DNA of 64,000 bases, from contig NZ_CP075171.1 of assembly GCF_021379005.1 (NCBI RefSeq), positions 3,782,001-3,846,000 of the forward strand, given 5' to 3'. Position numbers and translations under genes: made by a program. Under the pieces are notes generated by a model. That model was not told the DNA's origin and did no database searches. It was given only the letters and a program-made list of their open reading frames with translations. This DNA is from Leptodesmis sichuanensis A121. Lineage in GTDB: Bacteria > Cyanobacteriota > Cyanobacteriia > Leptolyngbyales > Leptolyngbyaceae. This document shows positions 1 to 9,129 of the stretch, piece after piece (positions within the stretch are counted from its first letter, which is position 1; each line of letters begins with the position of its first letter).

Positions 1-592
1 TGAGCGCCTGTCCACCAACAGAATGCACCACTTCCGGGTGGAATTGCACACCGTACAGCTTTTTGTCGTGATGGGCGATCGCGGCGTTGGGCGTATTCTC
101 GGTATGAGCCAGAATTTCAAATCCATCGGGAAGGCGGGTAACAGAATCCCCGTGGCTCATCCACATGGTGCTGCCGTCTTCCACGTTGGTCAGCAGATCG
201 GTGGGGTCGTCAATCGTGAGGGAAGCTTTACCATATTCGCCGCGTTCGGATTGTTCTACCTCACCTCCTAGTTGCTGCACCATCAGTTGCATGCCATAGC
301 ACACGCCCAGCACAGGAATTCCCAGTGCCCAGATTTCTGGGTCGCAATGAGGCGCACCCTCGCTGTAGACGGAACTGGGGCCACCGGACAAAATAATGCC
401 TTTGGGATTGAGTTGTCGCAGTTGTTCTGCCGTGGTGCGATAGGACAGTACTTCCGAGTAGACCTGAGTTTCCCGAATGCGGCGGGCAATCAGTTCTGAG
501 TATTGCGAACCAAAGTCCAGAATGACGACCATCTGACGGTTCAGATGTGGCATGGAATCAGTTGAAGTAAGCGGTTGAGTTTGTAGAGTCAC
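1..592 (-). CDS. guaA: GMP synthase (glutamine-hydrolysing), N-terminal part
   Basis: This is the amidotransferase half of GMP synthase, which converts XMP to GMP with ammonia from glutamine. The reverse strand reads through a class I glutaminase domain: [18 protein letters not shown] near the N terminus, the nucleophile region GVCYGMQ, and the HPEVVHS motif with catalytic His and Glu near the window edge. The gene runs off the left end, so the ATP-pyrophosphatase and dimerisation domains are not visible. I chose a GTG start at 592 because an AGGA sits at good spacing before it. The alternative ATG at 553 has no visible ribosome binding site. cbiD lies 101 bp upstream on the same strand. Identity is secure; only the start is uncertain. 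Confidence 0.95.
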   Translation of the reverse strand, partial: MTLQTQPLTSTDSMPHLNRQMVVILDFGSQYSELIARRIRETQVYSEVLSYRTTAEQLRQLNPKGIILSGGPSSVYSEGAPHCDPEIWALGIPVLGVCYGMQLMVQQLGGEVEQSERGEYGKASLTIDDPTDLLTNVEDGSTMWMSHGDSVTRLPDGFEILAHTENTPNAAIAHHDKKLYGVQFHPEVVHSVGGQAL

Positions 593-693
593 CACTGGAA
601 TCCTGGTAATTGATGTAGGTGAACGAATAGGGTGTCTACGAAAACAGTCTATGAAGAAACTATTTACAAAAATTAAAAATTAATCCTTTTATT

Positions 694-1812
694 CTAACGC
701 GACTGACAAACCTGTTTCAGTAAATTATGGCCAATCATGCTGGTGGTAATCATGTGTCGCTGGCGATCGAACAACACTGTCCCCACCGTCACAGAGCGAT
801 CGCAGTGAGTCCGAATATAAGCCTGAGAGCGGCGATCAATGGTAGCGGCGATCTCCCCATAGACCGTGTTTACCCATTGGCGACCGGTGCGATCGTCCAG
901 TCCCCGTAAGTAAGCAAGGCCATCCTCAGCCGTTGGACAGGCAAAGATTTTTTGAATTTCCTCCGTTGGCAAACCTGCGTTGGCGCAGTGAGCCGTTAGA
1001 ATTTCCAGGCGTCCGTCTGCTACATGATGATGGGTATGAAAAATGCCACCTGCCAGCTTCAACAGCTTGCCGTGATAGCCAAACAGCAGAATTGATTTTA
1101 CCCCCTGGATTCCCGCTTCTACCAGCAACGGCCCCAACCAGTTTGCAGTTTTGATTAAGCGATCGGGATCCACCCCTAACCGCTGGCTCAAGTCCAGTCC
1201 GTTCTCTCCCACACAAAACACCAGGGCCTCAAACTGATCTCGCTTCTGGCGCAACTCCTGCCGGTATGCCTGCAACTGTCCCGGAGCACTCAACGGTTGA
1301 GAAATACCACTGGTGCCCAGTAAAGACAATCCCTCAACCACCCCAAAGGCTTCATTCGATGTCCGTTTTGCCAGTTCTTGTCCCTCTGGCAGGATGATCG
1401 TGACTTGTAACCTTTCCTCTGGTTGTAGCAGCGGTTGCAGGTTTTCCAAAAATAACCGTCTGGCATAGCGAGAAATGGATAGTTCTCCAGCCTGCGATCG
1501 CCCCACTCCTTCCCCCGCCACCAGCACGATCGGTTCTTGCTGATCCACGGCTCCCCATTCCACCAGCGCCCAGATGGGGGTGTTTCGGGTCAAATCCAGA
1601 TTGTCTCCGGGATCGCTGCGAGTAATCGCTAATGCCTGTTCTTGGCTCAGTCGAGCCACCTGCTCAATGCCAATCTCAGCCGTTTCGGCAGGCTCCAGAA
1701 GTTGGACAGGTACAGCCGCCATGGGTTGAGAGGATCGCAGTCGTTGCAAGGCCGCGATCGCAGCAGCACAGGCAAACACCGGCAGCGTGTAACCAGAACG
1801 GGGAGCCGTCAT
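694..1812 (-). CDS. cbiD: Cobalt-precorrin-5B C1-methyltransferase CbiD
   Basis: A 372-residue protein of the CbiD family, which C1-methylates cobalt-precorrin-5B with S-adenosylmethionine in the anaerobic branch of cobalamin (in cyanobacteria, pseudocobalamin) synthesis. Family signatures are RSGYTLPVFACAAAIAAL at residues 5-22, TRSDPGDNLDLTR around 64-76, and NEAFGVVEGLSLLGTSGIS around 153-171. Length is normal. It starts with ATG and precedes guaA on the same strand, so the two may be co-transcribed. A second corrin gene, cobB, lies 1 kb away on the other strand, consistent with a loosely grouped cobalamin set. Confidence 0.95.
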   Translation of the reverse strand: MTAPRSGYTLPVFACAAAIAALQRLRSSQPMAAVPVQLLEPAETAEIGIEQVARLSQEQALAITRSDPGDNLDLTRNTPIWALVEWGAVDQQEPIVLVAGEGVGRSQAGELSISRYARRLFLENLQPLLQPEERLQVTIILPEGQELAKRTSNEAFGVVEGLSLLGTSGISQPLSAPGQLQAYRQELRQKRDQFEALVFCVGENGLDLSQRLGVDPDRLIKTANWLGPLLVEAGIQGVKSILLFGYHGKLLKLAGGIFHTHHHVADGRLEILTAHCANAGLPTEEIQKIFACPTAEDGLAYLRGLDDRTGRQWVNTVYGEIAATIDRRSQAYIRTHCDRSVTVGTVLFDRQRHMITTSMIGHNLLKQVCQSR

Positions 1813-2207
1813 CGAAATGAGAACCTCAAGAATCGAGAGATGGTATCGTAGTTTTCGCTCACAGTTGAGTTATCCCTACACCCTGTCCTAACAAGATGTA
1901 TCTCACTGAAAGATTGCTATATCCTAATGCCTCATTGTAATGACACCAGAGGCTCCATTTGAGCGGTGCGTTAGGCTAGCGCCAACAGCACCCTACGGAT
2001 ACAATCGGGTGCATGTCACTTTTGCCCTCACCCTAAATCCCTCTCCCAAGTTGGGAGAGGGACTTTGAGATGGCTCGGCTCCCCTTCTCCCAGGTTGGGA
2101 GAAGGGGCTGGGGGATGAGGGCCTGCAAAGGTGACATACTCTCGATACAATCTGGTTTGTCAATACACCTATTCCCTAATTCCTAATTCCCGACCCCTTT
2201 CCTTCCT
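1813..2207. other. Intergenic region with palindromic repeats
   Basis: This is the divergent gap between cbiD and the GmhB-like gene. It holds a degenerate inverted repeat at about 1960-1996 (GGTGCGTTAGGC ... CAGCACCCTAC) resembling a palindrome common in cyanobacterial spacers, and the nested hairpin element at 2024-2122. No protein gene is convincing here. Promoters for both flanking genes must lie here or in the repeats, but I could not fix a -35/-10 pair. Confidence 0.6.
2024..2122. repeat. Nested double-hairpin repeat
   Basis: An outer stem GCCCTCA (2024-2030) pairs with TGAGGGC (2116-2122). Inside are two strong palindromes: CCCTCTCCCAAGTTGGGAGAGGG at 2039-2061, and an arm-loop-arm of CCCCTTCTCCCA / TGGGAGAAGGGG at 2081-2107. 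The 'ctctcccaa-ttgggagag' unit is a familiar dispersed repeat of cyanobacterial and other bacterial genomes. As RNA it would fold into a three-way structure. Confidence 0.8.
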
Positions 2208-2786
2208 ATGGCCCAACCTGCTGTTTTCATGGATCGCGATGGTGTGCTCAATATTGAAGCAGGCTACATCCATCAAGTTGAGAACTTGCATTTGATCCCC
2301 GGTGTGGCTCAGGCGGTGAGACAGTTGAACGATCGCGGCATTTTCTGCTGTCTGGTGTCCAATCAATCGGGGCCAGCACGGGGCTATTATCCAGCTAGCC
2401 ATGTGGAAGCATTGCACGATCGACTGTGCCGCCTGTTGCAGTCAGAAGCAGGTGCCCACCTGGATGCCCTGTACTATTGCCCTTACCTGAGCCAACCAGA
2501 AGGCGGCATAGACCCGCATTACACCCGCTGGAGTACCTGGCGCAAACCCAATACGGGTATGTTCATTGCTGCAGCCTGGGATCACGATTTAGACATTTCC
2601 CGCAGCTTTATGATTGGGGACAAAGCCACCGATGTGGATATGGCTCATAATGCAGGTTGTATTGGCATTCTGGTACAAACGGGTTTTGGGGAGCAGGTGC
2701 TCAGCGGCGATTACCAGCACCATACCCAACCTGACTATATTGCCAAAGACTTGTCCGATGCGGTGGACTGGATTTTGCAGCAATGA
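2208..2786 (+). CDS. HAD-IIIA phosphatase, GmhB-like (heptose-bisphosphate phosphatase family)
   Basis: A 192-residue HAD hydrolase resembling D-glycero-D-manno-heptose 1,7-bisphosphate 7-phosphatase. Motif I is D9-R-D11-G-V-L-N, motif II is SNQSG near residue 50, motif III is the RKPNTGM region, and motif IV is GDKATDVDMA. GmhB acts in the synthesis of nucleotide-activated heptose for cell-surface glycans. The zinc-binding Cys/His cluster of classical GmhB is not visible: only one Cys (YYCPYL) remains before RKP. The exact substrate is therefore uncertain. The gene ends 46 bp before cobB on the same strand. Confidence 0.85.
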   Translation: MAQPAVFMDRDGVLNIEAGYIHQVENLHLIPGVAQAVRQLNDRGIFCCLVSNQSGPARGYYPASHVEALHDRLCRLLQSEAGAHLDALYYCPYLSQPEGGIDPHYTRWSTWRKPNTGMFIAAAWDHDLDISRSFMIGDKATDVDMAHNAGCIGILVQTGFGEQVLSGDYQHHTQPDYIAKDLSDAVDWILQQ

Positions 2787-2832
2787 AAATCTGTTGTTGG
2801 GCAGCAGCAGACGGTGAGGGAGATGGGTGATT

Positions 2833-4362
2833 ATGGCGATCGTGATTGCGGGCGAGCGGAGTGGAGTGGGCAAAACGACCGTCACGCTAGCGTTGTTAGC
2901 CTACCTCAGGCGGCAAGGATGGCAGATTCAGTCTTTTAAGGTTGGCCCCGATTATATTGATCCCATGTTTCACAGTGCCGTTACGGGTCGTCCCTGTCGC
3001 AATCTGGATCCAGTACTGACTTCCGAACCGTACATTCAACAGTGCTTTACTACCCATTCCCAGCAGGCAGATGGTGCTCTGGTAGAAGGGGTGATGGGGC
3101 TGTTTGATGGGGCAGGGGAAACAATTAAAAATGAAAAATTAAAAATTAAAAATGAAACAGTTCTAACCTTTGGGTTTGGCAGTACGGCGCATATAGCGCG
3201 ACTGCTGAAGATTCCAGTGGTGCTGGTGGTGGATTGCAGTCGAATGTCCTATTCAGTGGCGGCACTGGTGCATGGGTATCGCTCGTTTGATCCATCAGTT
3301 CAATTGGCGGGAGTGATGCTGAATCGGGTGGGCAGCGATCGCCATCTGGAATTACTGCAATCGGCCCTGGAACCTCTGGCCATTCCGATTCTGGGAGTAT
3401 TGCGCCGTAATGATCAGATTGAGATTCCCGATCGGCATCTGGGTCTGGTGCCTACGGCTGAACTGACTCATTTCCAGACCTTGATTGACCAACTCGCAGA
3501 CCTGGCGGAGAAGTGGTTTGATTGGGAACAGTTACTGCCGCTGGTGAGGGGGGGAATAGGGCGCAAGGAGGGGGGAGGTGGGGAAGGTGAGGGAGGTGAG
3601 GAAGGCATCCAAAATCCAAAATCCAAAATCCAAAATTTACCTTCCCCCCGACCCCCGATCCCCATCGCGATCGCCCAGGATGCGGCCTTCAGTTTCTACT
3701 ACGCCGACAATTTAGAGTTATTGAAAGCCTTGGGCGCAGAATTAATCTTCTGGAGTCCATTAAAGGATGCAGAATTGCCGCCAGGAGTCAGGGGCCTGTA
3801 TCTGGGAGGCGGTTTTCCGGAAATGTTTGCGGAGGAATTGTCTCGTAATCAAGCGGCTCGGATGGCGGTTTACCAAGCAATTCAAGCTGGAATGCCAACC
3901 TATGCGGAGTGTGGCGGGTTAATGTATCTGTGCCAGTCTTTAACTGATTTTGCCGGACAGCACTTTCCCATGGTCGGTATTCTGCCCACCACCGCAGTCA
4001 TGGAAAAGCGGCTAACTCTGGGATATCGGTGCGCGATCGCCCAAAACTCCAGCCCTCTCGTCACTCCGGGAGACATTCTCTGGGGCCACGAATTCCATCA
4101 CTCTCACCTCACCCCTCAGCCACAACAGCCCCTGTTTACTCTGAAAGACCCCACGTTTCACCTCCCGCACACGCCATGCGCCACGCACCACCCCTGGAGC
4201 CATTCACAATTCACAATTCACAATTCAAAAGTGTTTGAAGGCTGGCATTTACCCAACCTGCATGCCTCCTACATTCATCTGCATTGGGGCGATCGTCCTG
4301 ACTTTCCCCAACGTTTTTTAGACCATTGTCGCAAATTTCACGCCTCTCTACGGTCGCGCTGA
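2833..4362 (+). CDS. cobB: Cobyrinate a,c-diamide synthase with three repeat-derived inserts
   Basis: CobB/CbiA amidates the a and c side chains of the corrin ring using ATP and glutamine. The N-terminal dethiobiotin-synthetase-like domain carries the P-loop GERSGVGKTT (residues 7-16) and KVGPDYIDP. The C-terminal class I amidotransferase domain has the nucleophile Cys360 in YAECGG and the HLHWGD end motif. ATG at 2833 is preferred over GTG at 2827 because AGGGAG lies 10 bases before it. At 509 residues it is longer than the usual roughly 460. The surplus comes from three low-complexity stretches (about 3120-3172, 3549-3655 and 4105-4230) made of the same strings as local spacer repeats. Domains are intact around them. 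The 3' end overlaps the convergent M23 gene by 15 bp. Confidence 0.95.
   Translation: MAIVIAGERSGVGKTTVTLALLAYLRRQGWQIQSFKVGPDYIDPMFHSAVTGRPCRNLDPVLTSEPYIQQCFTTHSQQADGALVEGVMGLFDGAGETIKNEKLKIKNETVLTFGFGSTAHIARLLKIPVVLVVDCSRMSYSVAALVHGYRSFDPSVQLAGVMLNRVGSDRHLELLQSALEPLAIPILGVLRRNDQIEIPDRHLGLVPTAELTHFQTLIDQLADLAEKWFDWEQLLPLVRGGIGRKEGGGGEGEGGEEGIQNPKSKIQNLPSPRPPIPIAIAQDAAFSFYYADNLELLKALGAELIFWSPLKDAELPPGVRGLYLGGGFPEMFAEELSRNQAARMAVYQAIQAGMPTYAECGGLMYLCQSLTDFAGQHFPMVGILPTTAVMEKRLTLGYRCAIAQNSSPLVTPGDILWGHEFHHSHLTPQPQQPLFTLKDPTFHLPHTPCATHHPWSHSQFTIHNSKVFEGWHLPNLHASYIHLHWGDRPDFPQRFLDHCRKFHASLRSR
3120..3172. repeat. AAATTAAAAATG string inside cobB (insert 1)
   Basis: Reiterated 'attaaaaatgaaaaatt' units encode IKNEKLKIKNE between the GLFDGAG and GFGSTAHIARLL segments, which normally sit close together in CobB. 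The frame is kept. The base composition is far more A-rich than the rest of the gene. Confidence 0.75.
3549..3655. repeat. G-rich plus TCCAAAA strings inside cobB (insert 2)
   Basis: A GGGGAGG-type string runs directly into four tandem TCCAAAA units, encoding GGGGEGEGGEEG followed by IQNPKSKIQN. It joins the synthetase and amidotransferase domains. The same two strings occur in non-coding DNA at 13985-14120 and 20440-20480. Confidence 0.8.
4105..4230. repeat. Spacer-type strings inside cobB (insert 3)
   Basis: A CACGCCATGCGCCACGCACC string and three TTCACAA units lie in frame between the WGHEFHHS motif and the FEGWHLPNLHASY segment of the amidotransferase domain. They encode peptides such as SHSQFTIHNSK. 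This is a surface-loop position, so function may be retained. Confidence 0.7.
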
Positions 4363-4992
4363 AACGACTCCCCGCTTCACCTGCTCTCCATACATAGCTC
4401 GGAGTACCAATGCTGGATCAACCCATTGCCCAGAAAATTTCAAGCCCCAGTGCAGATGAGGGCCAGTAGTCCGTCCGGTCATACCCACTCGCCCAATGCG
4501 TGCCCCGGCAACCACGGTCTGTCCTTCCCAAACTTGAATGCCACCCTCCCGATCGATCATGTAACGGCCTCGACTATCTTTTTCTACGCGGCCCTGCATG
4601 TGGCAATAGATATGCTCCCACTGTCCTGATTGCACAACAACGGAGGTACCGCAGGCGCTGTCATCGGAAACTTCAACGACCTTGCCTGTCCACCAGTTGC
4701 GAATATAACTACCTTGCGGAGCGGCCATATCCAATCCCCGATGGTATTCAGAACCAGGAGAGCCATCCGCCGCCTGCCGTACACCAAAAGGAGAGGTATA
4801 GGCTTGAAAGTTTTCAACTGGGAAGGAAGCCCCAATCCAGGTACCCACGGCTACTTGATTTTGAGCTTCTATCGCTCTTACTCGCCCTTGTTGGGTAGAT
4901 TGGGAAATAAAGCCAGCAAAAATGGCGATCGCAGCCAGACCGCGACCAGCGAAGACAAAAGTCTGTGTGTGACTTAGGAACCGAAGCAACAT
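4348..4992 (-). CDS. M23-family metallopeptidase (LytM/peptidoglycan hydrolase type)
   Basis: A 214-residue exported protein. A hydrophobic segment at about residues 13-30 can act as a signal anchor. The LytM domain follows, with H84-R-G-L-D88 and H179-L-H181 supplying the zinc ligands, and a further His at 131 in IYCH. M23 enzymes cut peptide cross-bridges in peptidoglycan or act as activators. ATG at 4992 is chosen because GAGGAG sits 7 bases before it, inside a longer open frame that begins with TTG at 5007. The 3' end overlaps convergent cobB by 15 bp. Confidence 0.85.
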   Translation of the reverse strand: MLLRFLSHTQTFVFAGRGLAAIAIFAGFISQSTQQGRVRAIEAQNQVAVGTWIGASFPVENFQAYTSPFGVRQAADGSPGSEYHRGLDMAAPQGSYIRNWWTGKVVEVSDDSACGTSVVVQSGQWEHIYCHMQGRVEKDSRGRYMIDREGGIQVWEGQTVVAGARIGRVGMTGRTTGPHLHWGLKFSGQWVDPALVLRAMYGEQVKRGVVSARP

Positions 4993-5432
4993 ACCATCAC
5001 TCCTCAAGCGCTTGATGAGTTCACTGAGTGGTGTTCAGGATGAATGTTACTGCGGTTCACCCATTTTGCACGTTTTTTTGATTTTGCAACAAAAACTTCT
5101 GTATGCTGCCCTGGATTCCAACGGGTAAAAAATGGCGGGGTCAGGTTTCAATTCTCGTTTCCTCGTAGGTTCCCTGTTACCGATTTCCTGACCCTACTCT
5201 TTCTGCCAGTACGCTGCGATCGAGGTTTTTGCTGTTGTATGGTTGCGGCCAAGGCTCCTGTTCCGAGCCAGAGCATTTGTTGAGGGACACGAGTGAGGTT
5301 GGTTTGAGCCAGCGTATGTAAAAGGGCGGGCGTACAACACGGACAAAATAATGATTCGATCGGCAACATAGGGGTGGATAGCGAACGATGGATTGTGGAC
5401 AGTCAAGGGTGGAATAGTGACTTTGTATCTCC
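4993..5432. other. Gene-free spacer
   Basis: About 440 bp between the M23 gene and the GFA-type gene. Short open frames are present on both strands but none shows a recognisable product or ribosome binding site. I see no clear hairpin terminator, repeat or RNA. It presumably contains the promoter of the M23 gene. Confidence 0.4.
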
Positions 5433-5843
5433 CTAACTATTCCCACTGGGGGCAAATTTGGCGAATACTTCTGCTTCTGTCAGATTCACTGTTTGATTGG
5501 CAAAGTCATAGTAAGCGGGTTTGCGATCGATAAAAATTTGCTCGGTGAACTCAAACTCCACCCCATCCTGAAACAGACCTGCTGGCACAAAATAGTCTCC
5601 TGTAGGCAAGAACTTGTAGTAAAGATGCGTCCCACATTCACTACAGAATGCTCGTTCAGCCCACTCTGAGGAACGATAAGCTTTGACGTTCTCTGTGCCA
5701 TCGATCTGCACATTGGAACCGCAGACTACCATTAAAGCAGGGCCACCTCCCCAGCGCCGACACATGCCACAGTGACAGGCATCTACATGCGGCTTGTCCG
5801 GTGTTGTAACTGTGATGGCACCACAAAGACACTTCCCTTCCAT
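5433..5843 (-). CDS. GFA-family zinc protein (CENP-V/GFA fold)
   Basis: A 136-residue protein with the GFA (glutathione-dependent formaldehyde-activating enzyme-like) signature. The cysteine pattern is C5-L-C7-G, C23-H-C25-x2-C28-R, then C67-x2-C70-G-T-H-L, which builds the zinc sites of the fold. Most members have no proven reaction, so a formaldehyde role should not be assumed. ATG at 5843 follows a purine-rich AGAGGGAAG. No operon partner is obvious. Confidence 0.85.
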   Translation of the reverse strand: MEGKCLCGAITVTTPDKPHVDACHCGMCRRWGGGPALMVVCGSNVQIDGTENVKAYRSSEWAERAFCSECGTHLYYKFLPTGDYFVPAGLFQDGVEFEFTEQIFIDRKPAYYDFANQTVNLTEAEVFAKFAPSGNS

Positions 5844-5913
5844 ACTTCCCTCTCCCGCTTCCGGTGATTACTGTTCGATTCTGCCATACAACGTTTTTCA
5901 TCCCCCACAGCCG

Positions 5914-6633
5914 CTATAGCTTGAGTTCCGCCAGACCAAGGTAACACACGCCAACTGGGGAGACTTCAAAGCGGCAGGGTAGGATTTGTACACCTCGATC
6001 GATCGCCTCTCGAAATAACTTTCCATAGGCTGGATCAGCACTGTCCCCAGGCGCGAAGTAAGGACAATCGGCCCGATTAATGAAATACAGCATCACAGGT
6101 TTGGCCGCGGGCAGCAGGGCCATCAGTTCCTGTAAATGCTTCTGGCCGCGAGTCGTTACCGTATCGGGAAATAGCACCAGATCCGACTGTGCCCAGGTTG
6201 TATTTTTGACTTCTACGTAGATGGGTTGAGCAGCCCCCGTCAGTAAGAAATCAATCCGGCTTTTCTTGTCCTGACCGTAGGGCACTTCCAATCGGATATC
6301 ATCGTATTCACCCAGTTCTGGAATTAGCTTTTGCAGGAGTGCCTGCCTGGTGATCTGATTCGGCATTCCCGTATTCACGCCGACCCAAGTGGGCTGATTG
6401 TCGTAGACCTCGATCATTTCCAGGGTGTAGGCCAGCTTGCGGTTGGGGTTATCACTTTTGGACACATAAACTGGACTCCCAACAGTAGACACTCCCGTCA
6501 TCGGGCCAGTATTGGGACAGTGAGCGGTAATCACTTCACCGGACGCGAGTTCCACATCTACAAAAAAGCGCTTGTAGCGTTTCAGCCAGCGTCCCTCAAT
6601 CAAAGGTGGGTACTGGTACAGGTAATCAGACAT
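5914..6633 (-). CDS. sfsA: SfsA family protein
   Basis: About 239 residues matching SfsA (sugar fermentation stimulation protein), a nucleic-acid-binding protein with a nuclease-like fold. Recognisable segments are RYKRFFVDVEL, AHCPNTGPMTG, the DFLL...YVEVKNTT motif typical of PD-(D/E)XK-like cores, and RGQKHLQEL. ATG at 6633 begins MSDYLYQYPPL and is preferred. An upstream TTG at 6669 would overlap the divergent pseudouridine synthase gene. The physiological role in cyanobacteria is not established. Confidence 0.9.
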   Translation of the reverse strand: MSDYLYQYPPLIEGRWLKRYKRFFVDVELASGEVITAHCPNTGPMTGVSTVGSPVYVSKSDNPNRKLAYTLEMIEVYDNQPTWVGVNTGMPNQITRQALLQKLIPELGEYDDIRLEVPYGQDKKSRIDFLLTGAAQPIYVEVKNTTWAQSDLVLFPDTVTTRGQKHLQELMALLPAAKPVMLYFINRADCPYFAPGDSADPAYGKLFREAIDRGVQILPCRFEVSPVGVCYLGLAELKL

Positions 6634-6682
6634 AGCGGTACGATCGCAGCAGAGCGTGTGATTGTTCAAGGGGAAATTGGGA

Positions 6683-7627
6683 TTGGCGTTACAGATTGAG
6701 TTGTGGGTGGAGGACGGGGGCGATCGCCTGGATGCTTACCTGGCCGATCAGTTAGAGGATATATCGCGATCGCGCATTCAAAAACTGATCAGTCAGGAAC
6801 AGGTGCGAGTCAATGGTACGGTCTGCACGTCGAAAAAAGCGATCGTGCAGGAGGAGGATCGCATTCAGGTGACGATTCCCGATGCTGCGCCCCTCGTTCT
6901 GGAACCGGAACCCATCCCCCTGGACATTCTCTATGAGGATGATCAACTCCTGATCGTCAACAAGCCAGCGGGATTGGTGGTGCACCCGGCTCCTGGTCAT
7001 GCCAGTGGGACTTTGGTGAATGCCTTGCTGTGGCACTGCCGCACGGCAACCGGAGCCAGCACTCTGTCCGGGATTGGCGGCATTCAGCGTCCGGGCATCG
7101 TCCATCGCCTGGATAAGGATACAACAGGGGCGATCGCCATTGCCAAAACTGATTTTGCCCACCAGCATTTACAGCGGCAATTTCACGACAAAACGGCGCG
7201 TCGGGATTACCTGGGAGTAGTTTATGGCGCACCCAAAACGGAACAGGGCACAATTGATGCCCCACTGGGTCGCCATCCCGTGGATCGACAAAAAATGGCG
7301 ATCGTCCCCGAAGAGAAGGGCGGACGGCCTGCCGTGACCCACTGGCAGATCAAAGAACGGCTGGGCAACTTTACCCTGATCAACTTTGAACTGGAAACCG
7401 GACGGACTCACCAGATTCGAGTTCATGCCGCCTCGATCGGCCATTCCATTGTCGGCGATCCGGTTTACGGCTCAGGTCGCTCGATTGGGGTGAATCTTCC
7501 CGGTCAAGCCCTCCATGCCTGGCGACTGAGACTGCAACATCCTGCGACGGGAGAAGCGATCGAAGTAACCGCTGCCCCACCAGACTCTTTCGTGAAACTG
7601 TTGGAAGCTCTCCGCAAAAGAACATGA
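6683..7627 (+). CDS. RluD-type rRNA pseudouridine synthase
   Basis: RluA/RluD family enzyme that isomerises uridines in 23S rRNA. An S4 RNA-binding domain covers about residues 10-70 (DRLDAYL...SRSRIQKLI). The catalytic domain has HRLDKDTTGAIAIAKT with the catalytic Asp, and the late RTHQIRVH motif. No ATG exists near the beginning. TTG at 6683 gives MALQIELWVEDG, which fits the family start, with AAGGGG nine bases upstream; TTG at 6662 is an alternative. The start lies close to divergent sfsA. The 3' end converges on argH with a 13-bp gap. Confidence 0.9.
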   Translation: MALQIELWVEDGGDRLDAYLADQLEDISRSRIQKLISQEQVRVNGTVCTSKKAIVQEEDRIQVTIPDAAPLVLEPEPIPLDILYEDDQLLIVNKPAGLVVHPAPGHASGTLVNALLWHCRTATGASTLSGIGGIQRPGIVHRLDKDTTGAIAIAKTDFAHQHLQRQFHDKTARRDYLGVVYGAPKTEQGTIDAPLGRHPVDRQKMAIVPEEKGGRPAVTHWQIKERLGNFTLINFELETGRTHQIRVHAASIGHSIVGDPVYGSGRSIGVNLPGQALHAWRLRLQHPATGEAIEVTAAPPDSFVKLLEALRKRT

Positions 7628-7640
7628 GGAATACAGTCAA

Positions 7641-9053
7641 TTACCCTGCCAGCTTAGCTTGGGCTGCCTGGAGCGCCTGCCGTACCTGAGCGAATCCGGT
7701 GCCACCGTAGCTGTTGCGGGCCGATACCACTTTGGCCGGAGCGATCGCCTCGTAAATATCCGCTTCAAAGGCCGGATGCAGGCTTTTCCACTCGTCCAGT
7801 GTCAAGTCTTTCAACAACTTGCCTTGAGCTAAAGAAGTCTTCACCACTTTGCCAACCAGATTGTAGGCTTCCCGGAAAGGCACTCCCTTAGCCGCCAGGT
7901 AATCTGCGACATCCGTGGCGTTGGAGAAGTCTTCGCTGACGGCGGCCTGCAATCGCTGGGTGCGAAATTCCATGCCTTCCTGCAGCAGAATGGTCATGGC
8001 TTCCAGGCAGGATTGCACAGTAACCACGGCATCAAACAAAGCTTCTTTGTCTTCCTGTAAGTCCTTGTTGTAGGCGAGGGGTAACCCTTTCATCAGCACC
8101 AACAATGCCTGGAGATGACCAAAGACTCGGCCAGTTTTGCCCCGTACCAGTTCTGGTACATCGGGATTTTTCTTTTGTGGCATGATGCTGGATCCGGTGG
8201 AACAGCTATCTTTTAAGGTGACGAAGGCAAATTCCTCAGAGGCCCAAAGAATTACTTCTTCCGATAAGCGGCTGAGGTGAACCATGATCAGGCTGGCGGC
8301 ACAGAGAAATTCGATCGCAAAGTCCCGATCGCTGACTCCATCCAGGCTGTTGGCATACACTCCTGCGAAATTCAGTAACTCTGCAGTGTAGTGGCGATCG
8401 ATGGGAAAGGTCGTTCCCGCCAGGGCACCGGATCCCAGGGGGGACACATTCACCCGGTTGTAAATTTCTCCTAACCGTTCCCAGTCCCGCTGGCTCATTT
8501 CAAAGTAGGCCAGCAGGTGGTGGGCCAGACTGAGAGGCTGTGCCCGCTGCAAGTGAGTATATCCGGGAATCAGGGTTTCCACATGCTGGGTAGCCAGATG
8601 CAGCAATGCGGATTGAAACTGCCGCAGTTGAGTACGAATAGTCTGAATTTGATCGCGCAGGTAAAGCCGGGTATCCGTACCGACCTGATCGTTGCGCGAT
8701 CGGGCCGTGTGCAGCTTTTTGCCCACATCTCCCACTAATTCGGTCAACCGACGTTCTACGGCAAAGTGAACATCTTCTGCATCAACACCGGGAGTGAATT
8801 TGCCCTCGCGGTATTCCTGCCGGATCTGTTCTAATCCATTGACCAGTTGTTCTCCTTCCTCCGCCGAAATAATGCCCGTGTGAGCCAGCATTCGGGCATG
8901 GGCCTGCGATCCGGTCAGGTCATACTCAATCAATTGGATATCAAAACCAATGCTGGCATTAAAGCGGGCGATCGCGGGATGGAGAGCCGACTCAAAGCGC
9001 TGGCTCCAGGTGGCAGAATTGGCGGCAGCCGTGGATGGGAGATTGGTATTCAA
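7641..9053 (-). CDS. argH: Argininosuccinate lyase
   Basis: A 470-residue fumarase-superfamily lyase that splits argininosuccinate into arginine and fumarate, the last step of arginine synthesis. Signatures are [18 protein letters not shown], the TDTRL/QRAQP region ([16 protein letters not shown]) and the family motif [12 protein letters not shown]. The start is TTG at 9053; no ATG or GTG occurs between it and the conserved [13 protein letters not shown] segment. The length and all active-site motifs are normal. Confidence 0.97.
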   Translation of the reverse strand: MNTNLPSTAAANSATWSQRFESALHPAIARFNASIGFDIQLIEYDLTGSQAHARMLAHTGIISAEEGEQLVNGLEQIRQEYREGKFTPGVDAEDVHFAVERRLTELVGDVGKKLHTARSRNDQVGTDTRLYLRDQIQTIRTQLRQFQSALLHLATQHVETLIPGYTHLQRAQPLSLAHHLLAYFEMSQRDWERLGEIYNRVNVSPLGSGALAGTTFPIDRHYTAELLNFAGVYANSLDGVSDRDFAIEFLCAASLIMVHLSRLSEEVILWASEEFAFVTLKDSCSTGSSIMPQKKNPDVPELVRGKTGRVFGHLQALLVLMKGLPLAYNKDLQEDKEALFDAVVTVQSCLEAMTILLQEGMEFRTQRLQAAVSEDFSNATDVADYLAAKGVPFREAYNLVGKVVKTSLAQGKLLKDLTLDEWKSLHPAFEADIYEAIAPAKVVSARNSYGGTGFAQVRQALQAAQAKLAG

Positions 9054-9129
9054 AGCAAAGGTTACCTAGAGAACTCAGATTTACGTTCCCGTATTGAAAC
9101 GGTTCAGAGCAAAGCGTGCAGTGAGCAGA

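Noticed and set aside
5044-5283. A 79-codon plus-strand frame in the spacer after the M23 gene
   Set aside because: No ribosome binding site, odd Cys/Phe-rich composition and no similarity I can recognise; competing frames exist on the other strand.
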